This document shows, piece by piece, positions 14,617 through 20,992 of a stretch of 37,051 nucleotides of DNA (positions are counted from its first letter, which is position 1; every line of letters begins with the position of its first letter). Under the pieces are notes generated by a model. The model searched no databases and was not told the DNA's origin. It saw only the letters and a program-made list of their open reading frames with translations. The position numbers and the translations under genes were made by a program. Source of the DNA: Bacteroidota bacterium. GTDB lineage: Bacteria > Bacteroidota > Rhodothermia > Rhodothermales > UBA10348. The DNA is taken from NCBI GenBank assembly GCA_029262855.1, contig JAJCYP010000036.1, forward strand, positions 1-37,051, in the 5' to 3' direction.

Positions 14617-15221
14617 TTGGCGGCCGGTCGTCTGACCTCGCGGACAGCGGGCCTTCCGATGCGATCTTCGATTTCGACGACGTCCGCTGATTTCGCGGCA
14701 CTCGCGTGAAGGCGGCTCACGGCTTCAAAGATTGGGACGTCCGGCGAGAATGGATCTGGTACCACGAACAGGAGGTCGGAGGGTTTGCTACCATCCGTGC
14801 TGGCCGTGTGCTGGAGTATCGCGTACGTCGAAAGTCGGCGGACTGGCTTGGCCGGGCCAAACATTTCGGTTTGGCCATTGTGTCGTTCTGAAAGGAGGGT
14901 CCGGTACCTCGCCTCCGGCACAACTCCCGGGGTATCGCCTTTGGCTACGGTAAGAACGACGTCACCAAGAACGACCTCGGTGTGGGTTTGGTTGTTGCCA
15001 GCCGGAACTCGCGAAACTGGGATGTGGAGGCTCCTGGCCAGATCAAATACTGCATCGTTGACCAAACCCCATCGAGTTACTCCGCGATGTAGCGCGACGT
15101 TGGAGGCGTGCTCTTTTTCGGCGATCTCAGCGGCCCGCATATAGGCTCCTTCGACGGCTGGCGTGAGTAGGTCGCAAAACCGTGCTGGAATGGAGGATCG
15201 GAGTCGATCGATCGCCTTCAT
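14613..15221 (-). CDS. Unrecognised 202-residue protein, partner of the HTH-ImmA/IrrE protein
   Basis: First gene of the three-gene operon. It has no transmembrane segment or signal peptide. An N-terminal helical part (residues 1-60, rich in Ala/Arg/Glu, YMRAAEIAEKEHA) is followed by an alpha/beta part with strands such as TEVVLGDVVLTVAKGD and DLLFVVPDPFS. I do not recognise a family or catalytic motif. The tight coupling to an HTH-ImmA/IrrE protein resembles two-gene modules on mobile elements in which the first protein is a toxin, sensor or peptidase substrate. The gene starts at the ATG at 15221-15219, just downstream of two TTTAACTT repeats. There is no clear Shine-Dalgarno sequence, so translation may be leaderless or nearly so. 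Confidence 0.7.
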   Translation of the reverse strand: MKAIDRLRSSIPARFCDLLTPAVEGAYMRAAEIAEKEHASNVALHRGVTRWGLVNDAVFDLARSLHIPVSRVPAGNNQTHTEVVLGDVVLTVAKGDTPGVVPEARYRTLLSERHNGQTEMFGPAKPVRRLSTYAILQHTASTDGSKPSDLLFVVPDPFSPDVPIFEAVSRLHASAAKSADVVEIEDRIGRPAVREVRRPAAK

Positions 15222-15230
15222 TAGAACGAC

Positions 15231-15269
15231 AAGTTAAATGATGTTGTCATTTCTATGCCAAAAGTTAAA
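15231..15269 (-). promoter_or_regulatory. Candidate operator pair: TTTAACTT direct repeats
   Basis: AAGTTAAA occurs at 15231-15238 and again at 15262-15269, 31 bases apart, which is about three helical turns. The nearer copy is 10 bases from the ATG of the first gene of the HTH-ImmA/IrrE operon. AT-rich sequence here contrasts with the GC-rich surroundings. The pair is a plausible autoregulatory site for the operon's HTH protein. Confidence 0.45.
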
Positions 15270-15310
15270 CTAAGGTTCCGGGCGAGTGGAGTTCCCCAGT
15301 GATGCGACGC

Positions 15311-15346
15311 AAACGGCCCCGCCACCCGAAGGTGACGAGGCCGTTT
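15311..15346 (-). terminator. UUCG-loop hairpin terminator behind the lipoprotein pair
   Basis: AAACGGCC (15311-15318) pairs with GGCCGTTT (15339-15346). The minus-strand transcript closes with a TTCG tetraloop flanked by CACC/GGTG. It lies 13 bases past the stop of the 15359 gene. The following T-run is short, so termination strength is uncertain. Confidence 0.55.
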
Positions 15347-15358
15347 GTGCATCCGGTT

Positions 15359-15847
15359 TCAGTTTGGGCAGGTCAGCGATTCAAGAAAGGACGTCACGAG
15401 TGAGCTAGGCGTCGGGCCATTTGGAGGGGAACGAAGGGATATCTTCAGCACGCCGCTCGGGGTACTCGCCATGAGATTATGTGCGAGAGGCTCCAGTCCA
15501 ACCCGCCGAAGGGTTATCCACGCCGCGTTCCAGTCACAAATGCGCATCCGCTCAACGCTGCCCGCGGCGGCGAGGTAGTCCTCGTCGCGAATCGCTAGCA
15601 TCGAGTCAAGACTGAGCGGACCGGTTGTAGGCGCCGGCTCAAATACAACAGTCACGGTTGCTTCGCCACTTTGAAACGTTGCCGACTCCCACGATCCAGA
15701 CTTGCCAGAGCTCTGCGACAGTTGGCCGGGGACACGCAGGCCGATGCTTGTGAATGTATACCCTGCCCCTCGAGTAAATTCTGCATCGTGACCGCAACCG
15801 ATCATGACGAGGCTAACAAACAGCAGGCTCAGTGAAAAGTATCTCAT
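15359..15847 (-). CDS. Small lipoprotein of unknown function
   Basis: About 162 residues. The N-terminus MRYFSLSLLFVSLVMIGCG is a type II signal peptide with lipobox MIGC. The rest (RVPGQLSQSSGKSG..., YTFTSIGLRVPG, LDSMLAIRDEDYLAAAGS) looks beta-rich; I do not recognise a family. I chose the ATG at 15847-15845 over the upstream one. It puts the signal peptide at the N-terminus and forms an ATGA overlap with the stop of the poly-glycine lipoprotein. The coupling suggests both proteins act together at the membrane. Confidence 0.72.
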   Translation of the reverse strand: MRYFSLSLLFVSLVMIGCGHDAEFTRGAGYTFTSIGLRVPGQLSQSSGKSGSWESATFQSGEATVTVVFEPAPTTGPLSLDSMLAIRDEDYLAAAGSVERMRICDWNAAWITLRRVGLEPLAHNLMASTPSGVLKISLRSPPNGPTPSSLVTSFLESLTCPN

Positions 15848-17124
15848 CCTCCGGGAAGTTGGCATGGTTGGAGGCTGTTGTACGCGACGTCAGAAACAAT
15901 GATGCACTGTAGCGATCCGCCATCGGCGGCCTCCATGATCATCAGCTCTGCCTCAAGCCAAGTTGAAGCATTCACTCCAATATCGGCGCCAACCGAGTTA
16001 TTGTGGAGATCCATATCGCGGGCCAGGTTGGGAGGGTCATCGGATTCGTGGGCGACGCCCCATTGAACCGCATACGCAGTGCCCCACTCTTGGGAGACAT
16101 ATGCCATCCAAGTGGCGTGTCGAACAGCGTCGCCAACACCATCCACCGAGCCCGGCAGCTGGCCGGACACAGCCGCAGCCGTCGATCTGCCCTCAGCAGC
16201 CGTGATGCAGACGGCCACGTTTTGCCAGCAAAGGAGCTTCTCTGCAATATTCATCCCACTATAGTCGCTGCTAGAGACGCCAGCTGGCGCTTCGGCGGGA
16301 GGGGCGTTCGGGTCCGACTCGCCGCCACCGCCGCCGCCACCGCCGCCGCCACCGCCGCCACCGCCACCGCCACCGCCACCGCCACCGCCACCATCGTCCT
16401 CACTTTCGACGCAGGTGTACTCAAGCCATTCTTCGCAGTTCTCCTCGAGGGTTCCGAGCGGCCCAGTGCATATTTCCCAGTGACCTGAAACGTAGCACTG
16501 GTAAGTTATGGCCGCCAGCTTCCCGGCACTGTCTGAACTTCCTAGGGCTTGCTCTTCGGTACACTCGACCACCCTAATCTCCAGCGAGATGGGCGGATAA
16601 TCCGGTGAGTAATGAACACCACCGTTGGGCTGATAGAGGGCATTGTACCGGTTTACCGTGATGTTGGCTTGACCGAAATCCTCATTGAGCAGATTACGGA
16701 CAAGTTTCCGCACATTGTTGGTGGCTCCGTTCTTGTATCCGACGAACTCAACGATCTCGCCCGAGACGACAGAGCCATCAGTGTCCACCTCGACAACTAG
16801 CGTCCGGACAATGTTGTCCGTGTTCCCAAAGTGCTCCCGAGCATCAGGTCCCAGCAAGGCGACAACGAGTTCAGGATGCTGGGGAATCTTAACGATCTCC
16901 GCTGTGGTCCAATCGGGATAATATCGGGCCAACAAGAGAGCGGGATCGATACCATTGCCGTCGTACTTGCGTGCGATAGCTGGCTCAGATGTCTGAGTCT
17001 CGAACCAGGACTTGGCCACTTCGACGGGATCAGATCCTGGATCCTGGACCGAGGCCATGTCGCATGCTGCGAGAGTGGCGGCCGCTAGAAGGAGCAGGCC
17101 AAAAAAAGGAAGGAAACGAAGCAT
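15844..17124 (-). CDS. Poly-glycine lipoprotein with a DUF6973-like C-terminal domain
   Basis: A 426-residue protein with a lipoprotein signal (LLLAAATLAAC, Cys21). The N-terminal domain (about 30-240) has six or more cysteines in its second half. A run of exactly 24 glycines (residues 245-268) forms a flexible linker. The C-terminal domain has DAVRHATWMAY (332-342), HESDD (359-363) and MDLHNNSVG (371-379). This DA-x-RH ... HE ... MDxHNN pattern resembles what I recall of DUF6973, seen in secreted and toxin-like proteins, and could form a metal-binding hydrolase site. The gene is coupled to the small lipoprotein downstream. It is cargo of the element, with no phage-structural resemblance. An effector or surface enzyme is possible but unproven. 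Confidence 0.72.
   Translation of the reverse strand: MLRFLPFFGLLLLAAATLAACDMASVQDPGSDPVEVAKSWFETQTSEPAIARKYDGNGIDPALLLARYYPDWTTAEIVKIPQHPELVVALLGPDAREHFGNTDNIVRTLVVEVDTDGSVVSGEIVEFVGYKNGATNNVRKLVRNLLNEDFGQANITVNRYNALYQPNGGVHYSPDYPPISLEIRVVECTEEQALGSSDSAGKLAAITYQCYVSGHWEICTGPLGTLEENCEEWLEYTCVESEDDGGGGGGGGGGGGGGGGGGGGGGGGESDPNAPPAEAPAGVSSSDYSGMNIAEKLLCWQNVAVCITAAEGRSTAAAVSGQLPGSVDGVGDAVRHATWMAYVSQEWGTAYAVQWGVAHESDDPPNLARDMDLHNNSVGADIGVNASTWLEAELMIMEAADGGSLQCIIVSDVAYNSLQPCQLPGG
16321..16392. repeat. Trinucleotide (GGN)24 microsatellite encoding Gly24
   Basis: Twenty-four consecutive Gly codons, read on the plus strand as a mixture of GCC and ACC triplets with stretches of alternating GCC-ACC. 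Length change by slippage would alter the linker in steps of one residue without frameshift. Confidence 0.95.
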
Positions 17125-17142
17125 AACACCTCCAAGTGTTAT
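17123..17142 (-). promoter_or_regulatory. Hairpin presenting the Shine-Dalgarno of the poly-Gly lipoprotein gene
   Basis: On the minus strand ATAACAC and GTGTTAT form a perfect 7-base-pair stem around the loop TTGGAG. The ribosome-binding GGAG is in the loop and the first two bases of the ATG are in the stem. It may modulate initiation. Confidence 0.5.
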
Positions 17143-17307
17143 CAGGGTGGATGAGAGCGGCCGCGGAATGACGGCCGCCTTTTCTCCCTAGACCCGAGGC
17201 GCGCGTAGGCATAACCTCACGGCAGGAAAAAATTCGCTCGGGTCCGAAGGAGTCCACAAGTTCTGCCCAGCAAAGGTCTCACCGCATGAGGCGAAACGAC
17301 TATGCTG

Positions 17308-17351
17308 GTGGCAGAATTTGACCGTTCTAGTGGCAGAAAGTGACCATTCTG
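17308..17351. repeat. Two 22-base tandem repeats, possible solo IS end
   Basis: Units 17308-17329 and 17330-17351 share GTGGCAGAA, then TGACC, then TTCT, with four or so differing positions. Multiple short repeats starting near a TG are a feature of IS21-family ends. No transposase is present, so this would be a leftover end. It could equally be a repressor-binding array. Confidence 0.4.
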
Positions 17352-17448
17352 CAACAGGGGGCAGCGATTGCCTTGCGCTGAGAGAGATGAATAGCATATC
17401 AGCATTGAGCGGGATGCTTGGTGCCCTTGCCTGTTCGAATTACCTTTA

Positions 17449-17468
17449 TAGGGTAACATGATACCCTA
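17449..17468 (+). promoter_or_regulatory. Operator-like dyad upstream of terminase genes
   Basis: TAGGGTA and TACCCTA are perfect inverted repeats separated by six bases (ACATGA), 18 bases before the terS start. Size and place fit a phage repressor operator overlapping the terminase promoter or leader. Confidence 0.5.
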
Positions 17469-17486
17469 ATAGATGTAGCGGAGATC

Positions 17487-17876
17487 GTGCCTAACCCTAG
17501 TGACATGGAGAAAGCCACGCTCAACGGCGGGCAGCGCAGGTTCGTAGATCGATACTGCGAAACCTTCAATGCGACCAGGTCCGCAGAGGACGCCGGCTAC
17601 TCAAAGAAGACGGCCGCCTCACAGGGATCACGCCTGTTGAAGAATGTCAAGGTTCGTGAGGCGGTCGAGGCACGCCTGGCAGAGATGGCGATGTCGTCGA
17701 CCGAGGCCCTGGTCAGACTGAGAAAGCTGGCCATAAAGGGGGACGACCAGGTCAAGCTATCCGCGCTGGATAAAATTCTCCGGGCGAGCGGCGCCTACAA
17801 GGACCGAGTAGACGTCCCCAGCGGCGGCGAGCGCATTGCAGGCGTCACCTTCATCGCTCCAGCAGGCAACGAGTGA
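17487..17876 (+). CDS. terS: Phage terminase small subunit
   Basis: A 129-residue Terminase_2-type protein. LNGGQRRFVDRYCETFNATRSAEDAGYSKKTAASQGSRLL (residues 12-51; key parts RRFVDRYCETFNATRSAEDAGY) is the family HTH, with its repeated Asn-Ala-Thr-x-Ala-Ala-x-x-Ala-Gly-Tyr pattern. The middle helices and a C-terminal oligomerisation part (LSALDKILRASGAYKDR) follow. TerS recognises packaging sites and hands DNA to the large subunit. The start is GTG at 17487, and the stop overlaps the large-subunit GTG (GTGA). It appears intact while its partner is broken. Confidence 0.88.
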   Translation: MPNPSDMEKATLNGGQRRFVDRYCETFNATRSAEDAGYSKKTAASQGSRLLKNVKVREAVEARLAEMAMSSTEALVRLRKLAIKGDDQVKLSALDKILRASGAYKDRVDVPSGGERIAGVTFIAPAGNE

Positions 17877-19034
17877 GTGTCGGCGGCTTAGGCGATACCG
17901 ACTGGTTCCAGGACGACCGGCCGCCCGTGCCGGACATGTACGTCGCGGATGAGAACGGGAGGCTGCAGTTCCAGCCGCACGAGGGCCAGCGGAAGGCGCT
18001 TCAACTCCACGGCGAGGTTCATCCTGGTACTGGGAGGTCTGCAATCGGGGAAAACCTCCAGCGGCCCGTGGTGGATGCTCCGCGAGATGGCCATGCGGGG
18101 ACCTGGAGACTATCTCGCAGCTGGGCCCACCTTCCCGCTCCTGGAGATGAAGTGCATCCCGGAGTATCAGCTGCTGTTTGAGAAGCGTCTAGGCTGGGGG
18201 AAGATGTACCGGTCCTATCCACCGGTTCTCGTGCTGAACGAAGCGGGCAGGATGGGCCTTTTTGGTAGTCTTGAGGAGACCGAGACCCGGATCATCTTCG
18301 GCGCCGGCATCAAGCCGGAATCCCTCGAGTCCGCCACGGTGAAAGCGGCCCACCTGGATGAGGTCGGGCAGAAGCGGTTCCTCCGGGCATCCCACGAAGC
18401 CGTCCAGGGCCGCCTGTCCATCCACCGCGGCCGCATCCTCTACACCACCACGCCCTACCAGTTGGGGTGGCTGAAGACCGAAGTCTACGACCGGGCCAAG
18501 GTGGACGCGCGCAAGCCAGTGAAGGAGCGGATGTACGAAACCGTCCAGTTCTCCTCGATCATGAATCCAGCATTTTCCAAGGCGGAGTTCGAGGAGATGA
18601 AGGCGAAGATGCCCTCCTGGAAGTTCAAGATGCGCTATATGGGCGAGTTCGAGCGCCCGGCCGGGATCATCTATGACTCGTTCGTGGACGAACCGGTCGA
18701 GAAGGGCGGGCACATCAGCGCCCCTTTCCCCATCCCCAGGCACTGGAAACGCTTCGTTGGCGCGGACTTCGGCGGCGTCAACCAGGCGGCCCTCTTCTGG
18801 GCCAAGGATCCGAACACGGGCATATGCTACGCCTACGCCGAGTACTGGCCACGGGAGAAGCGCTCCAGCCGCCAGCATGCAAAGGCCCTGCTGAAGCGGA
18901 TCCCCAAGGATGTCCCCTTCGACGCCAGGGGTGGGGCGCCCTCGGAGGACCAGCAGCGCGCGGATTTCTCCGACAACGACTTCTACATCCAGCGGCCAGA
19001 GTCCGGTGCGAAACGACTATCGAGAAAGGCGTGA
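17873..19034 (+). pseudogene. terL: Phage terminase large subunit, frameshifted and 3'-truncated
   Basis: Translation from GTG 17873 gives a normal N-terminus up to FQPHEGQRKALQ. Homology then continues in the next frame from about 18006 with STARFILVLGGLQSGKT, which contains Walker A (GGLQSGKT). A one-base insertion near 18005 explains this. The ATPase part includes AAHLDEVG (Walker B-like) and ILYTTTPY. The nuclease part begins with RFVGADFGGVNQAALFWAKD, carrying its first catalytic Asp, and reaches GGAPSEDQQRADF. It stops soon after at about 19010, before the end expected for the family, and runs into unrelated sequence. Frameshift plus C-terminal loss make packaging function unlikely. Confidence 0.82.
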
Positions 19035-19104
19035 CCGCCTCCTTGAACGCAGCGGGGGGCATGCTTATGTTGAAAGGCGATCACATTCACATGGGAGAGA
19101 AAGC

Positions 19105-19371
19105 ATGGCTGAGTCAAAGACGATCAAGGCGGACCCCACATCGGTTGACGACGCGATGCGCCAGGAATATGTTGGAGTCCTGATGAAAGTGATCAGCCAA
19201 CACGGTACAACATCGGAGGCTGTCAACGAACGGCTTCGGGCACTCATGGCGGTCCCGAACCCTTCGGTCAAGGAACTCAGACGCGTAGGAGGACTACTCA
19301 AAACCCTTTGTGACTGCAAGATCCTCGAAAGCATGGTCAACTGTCTTTGCGAGTGGCTTACGAGACGGTGA
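19105..19371 (+). CDS. Small hypothetical protein 1 of a coupled trio
   Basis: An 88-residue mostly helical protein (MAESKTIKADPTSVDDA..., ending NCLCEWLTRR) without recognised motifs. It has a good Shine-Dalgarno sequence, GGAGAG at 19093-19098, ahead of the ATG at 19105. The stop overlaps the next start as GTGA. The C-terminal helix has three cysteines (CDCKILESMVNCLC). It sits directly after the truncated terL. Function unknown. Confidence 0.6.
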   Translation: MAESKTIKADPTSVDDAMRQEYVGVLMKVISQHGTTSEAVNERLRALMAVPNPSVKELRRVGGLLKTLCDCKILESMVNCLCEWLTRR

Positions 19372-19667
19372 CCAAGAGCGGGGGTCAAGAATCCCCGGAG
19401 AGATCCCGGGGTCCCCACCCCGATCCGCGTTGCTGCCTTTGCGCTACCGACGTCGGGCTGTCATACTGCACATTCTGCGACAAGTACTTTTGTGCGCCCT
19501 GCGAGCGTGACTATCCAGCGCGTGTGATAGCGGCCACACTGGAGGGCTTCACGATGCTACAGGGCCTGCTCTTGAGTTCGCTTCACAGTTCGGCCTTGCC
19601 GCAAGAAGAGCCGGTGCCTGAGGCTAACCCCTGTTGCCGCAAAGGGCGTCGCGGATCAGGTCATTGA
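19368..19667 (+). CDS. Small zinc-finger-like protein, second of a coupled trio
   Basis: A 99-residue protein with three CxxC pairs in the first half: CCLC, YCTFC and FCAPC within about 30 residues. This suggests one or two zinc sites of the B-box/treble-clef kind. I chose GTG at 19368 because it overlaps the preceding stop (GTGA); upstream in-frame TTG and GTG codons exist. The stop overlaps the third gene start as TTGA. No family recognised. Confidence 0.6.
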   Translation: MTKSGGQESPERSRGPHPDPRCCLCATDVGLSYCTFCDKYFCAPCERDYPARVIAATLEGFTMLQGLLLSSLHSSALPQEEPVPEANPCCRKGRRGSGH

Positions 19668-19870
19668 CAGGCAGCAGCACCGATCAGCTTGGCTGCCGGT
19701 CCAAGTTCGAGGAGGGACAATCCTGGTTCGAGCGCGCCGTCAATGAAAAAGAGCAGGGTGACATTCAGGGACGCGTCGATCACGAAAGCCTTGACCTCAG
19801 CCGACAAGCTCTAAGCGAATGCCTGACAAAGATTCGCGCTCGGACGTCGGTCGAAAGGAGGTCAAAATAA
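19664..19870 (+). CDS. Small hypothetical protein 3 of a coupled trio
   Basis: A 68-residue charged, helical protein (FEEGQSWFERAVNEKEQGD, then SLDLSRQALSECLTKIR). The start is inferred: a TTG at 19664 that overlaps the previous stop in the same -4 fashion as the gene before it. No homologous family is recognised, and the short length makes this the least certain member of the trio. Confidence 0.45.
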   Translation: MTGSSTDQLGCRSKFEEGQSWFERAVNEKEQGDIQGRVDHESLDLSRQALSECLTKIRARTSVERRSK

Positions 19871-19875
19871 ATCGG

Positions 19876-20187
19876 TTACCTGGGGATCCTCTCGGATATT
19901 GGTCTAGCCGCCGGCGCCATGACTCGGACCAGCCCACCAGCCGGAGGGGGGCCACTCCCCTCGAGTATCAGCAGGAGGCTGCCTCCCTGGAACTTGTGCT
20001 GCAGCTTGCCGACCGATAGGCCACGGGGCAGCGGAAGCCAGGCGTCGCCGAGTTCGATATTGGAGACCGGGATGCCTCGAGGTACGTTCTGGATCTCCAG
20101 CGCGAAACCTCCATTCACCTCTCGCCACTCATCGGGCAGGGTGTAGGTCAGGATCAGCGGACCCGGGATAGCTGGGACGTCGGCCAT
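19876..20187 (-). CDS. Hypothetical protein next to attR
   Basis: A 103-residue protein from ATG 20187-20185. It looks beta-rich: ILTYTLPDEWREVNGGFALEI, SNIELGDAWLPLPRG, GGSLLLILEGSG (in pieces). It converges with the small trio, 5 bases from the last stop. It has no signal peptide and no known motif. The upstream part of the longer open frame is shadow and was left out. Confidence 0.5.
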   Translation of the reverse strand: MADVPAIPGPLILTYTLPDEWREVNGGFALEIQNVPRGIPVSNIELGDAWLPLPRGLSVGKLQHKFQGGSLLLILEGSGPPPAGGLVRVMAPAARPISERIPR

Positions 20188-20350
20188 AGCCCATGAATGT
20201 ACGGAACGGATCCGTGTAGGCTGGATTGTGGGCTGACTATTGACTACGGAGCCGAAACAGAACGGAAACACGGCCCGACTGACTCTCGCAAAATCGCCGT
20301 TTTTCGCACCAAAACGCACGAAACGGTGCCCATTCAGGAAACTGGTTGAG

Positions 20351-20366
20351 TCCTGCCGAGGGCACA
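20351..20366 (+). other. attR
   Basis: Exact copy of the tRNA-Arg 3' core TCCTGCCGAGGGCACA without the rest of the tRNA, marking the right end of the integrated element. The few bases upstream (GGTTGAG) also resemble the T-loop GGTTCGAA, one base shorter. Confidence 0.85.
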
Positions 20367-20439
20367 TGGATGATTTCGGCTGAGGCCGGAATCGGCCGGA
20401 AAAGCCGCCATTCTGACGAAATAAGGCAGGCATGCGGCG

Positions 20440-20943
20440 GGGTGAGTTGGGTGAAGCCGAAAGACTGGAACGGGGCCCGTGGTGAAGTGCGCAAGTCCCA
20501 CAGGTCCGACAAGCTGCGTGAGATGATCAATGATCTGATCGAGAAACATCTCACCGAGGCGAAGGCTGCGATCCTGGAGCTGAAACTCTCGGATGAGGCG
20601 GTTACGCCCTCGGCAGTCAAGCGAGCGATCAAGCCAATCCAGGAATCCGAGAGCGACCTCCGCGAAGTTCAGACGGGCTGTGTCCAGTCAGAATGCCTAC
20701 ACGAACAAGCTCTTGAAAGAGATCGCGGCGGCCACCGGTGTCAAGCGGCGACTCTCATTCCACATGTCGCGGCACTCGTTTGCGAACGTGGCGCTGACGG
20801 GTGGGTGGTCAGTCCGGAAGATTCAGGCGGCGCTGGGGCATAGCGACATCAAGACGACGGAGCGGTATCTGCGCGAGCTGGATGCGGAGTTTACCGGGGA
20901 GGAAATGGGGCGGCTGTTTGCCACAGGCAACCCTCCGGATTGA
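20440..20943 (+). pseudogene. Bacteroidota-type tyrosine recombinase with deleted middle
   Basis: Frame 1 (from about 20445) encodes an arm-binding domain, SWVKPKDWNGARGEVRKSH and then helices, as found at the N-terminus of Bacteroidota integrases. After about 20655 the homology jumps to another frame, which carries NAYTNKLLKEIAA, then HMSRHSF (box II His and Arg), LGHSDIKTTERYL (His and nucleophile Tyr) and a C-terminal tail to 20943. The core-binding domain and the first catalytic Arg and Lys, about 170-200 residues, are absent. It begins within 80 bases of attR, as if an older element had used the same tRNA site. Confidence 0.75.
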
Positions 20944-20992
20944 CAGAATAGAACGTTCGCCAATCCTGGGACACCTTCCTTAAACTGTCGAC

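Larger units (their letters stand above)
17125..17486. other. Intergenic region between lipoprotein operon and terminase genes
   Basis: A 362-base stretch with no convincing gene. It holds the SD hairpin (17123-17142), a GCGGCCG/CGGCCGC hairpin followed by TTTTC on the plus strand (17157-17184), two imperfect 22-base tandem repeats (17308-17351), and a TAGGGTA/TACCCTA dyad (17449-17468) before terS. Divergent promoters must lie here, but I cannot place them securely. Confidence 0.6.
9654..20366. mobile_element. tRNA-Arg-integrated element, 10.7 kb, degenerate prophage or satellite-like island
   Basis: The element is bounded by exact 16-base direct repeats, one of them the 3' end of tRNA-Arg. 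It carries a tyrosine integrase beside attL, an excisionase-like gene, phage-type regulators, an HTH-ImmA/IrrE operon, lipoprotein cargo, terminase small subunit and a broken terminase large subunit. No capsid, portal, tail, replication or lysis gene is recognised. Several genes are interrupted: a nonsense codon near 11650, head-to-head truncation near 11850, and terL frameshift plus truncation. This points to decay after integration. Whether it still excises depends on the integrase, which appears full length. Confidence 0.85.

Noticed and set aside
16003-16488. 161-residue plus-strand frame with alternating Ala-Thr through the poly-Gly gene
   Set aside because: It is the complement of the Gly codon run. 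The minus-strand lipoprotein has the signal peptide and the domains.
17157-17184. GCGGCCG/CGGCCGC hairpin with TTTTC tail, plus strand
   Set aside because: It looks like a terminator, but no plus-strand gene ends before it. It is kept only as part of the intergenic description.
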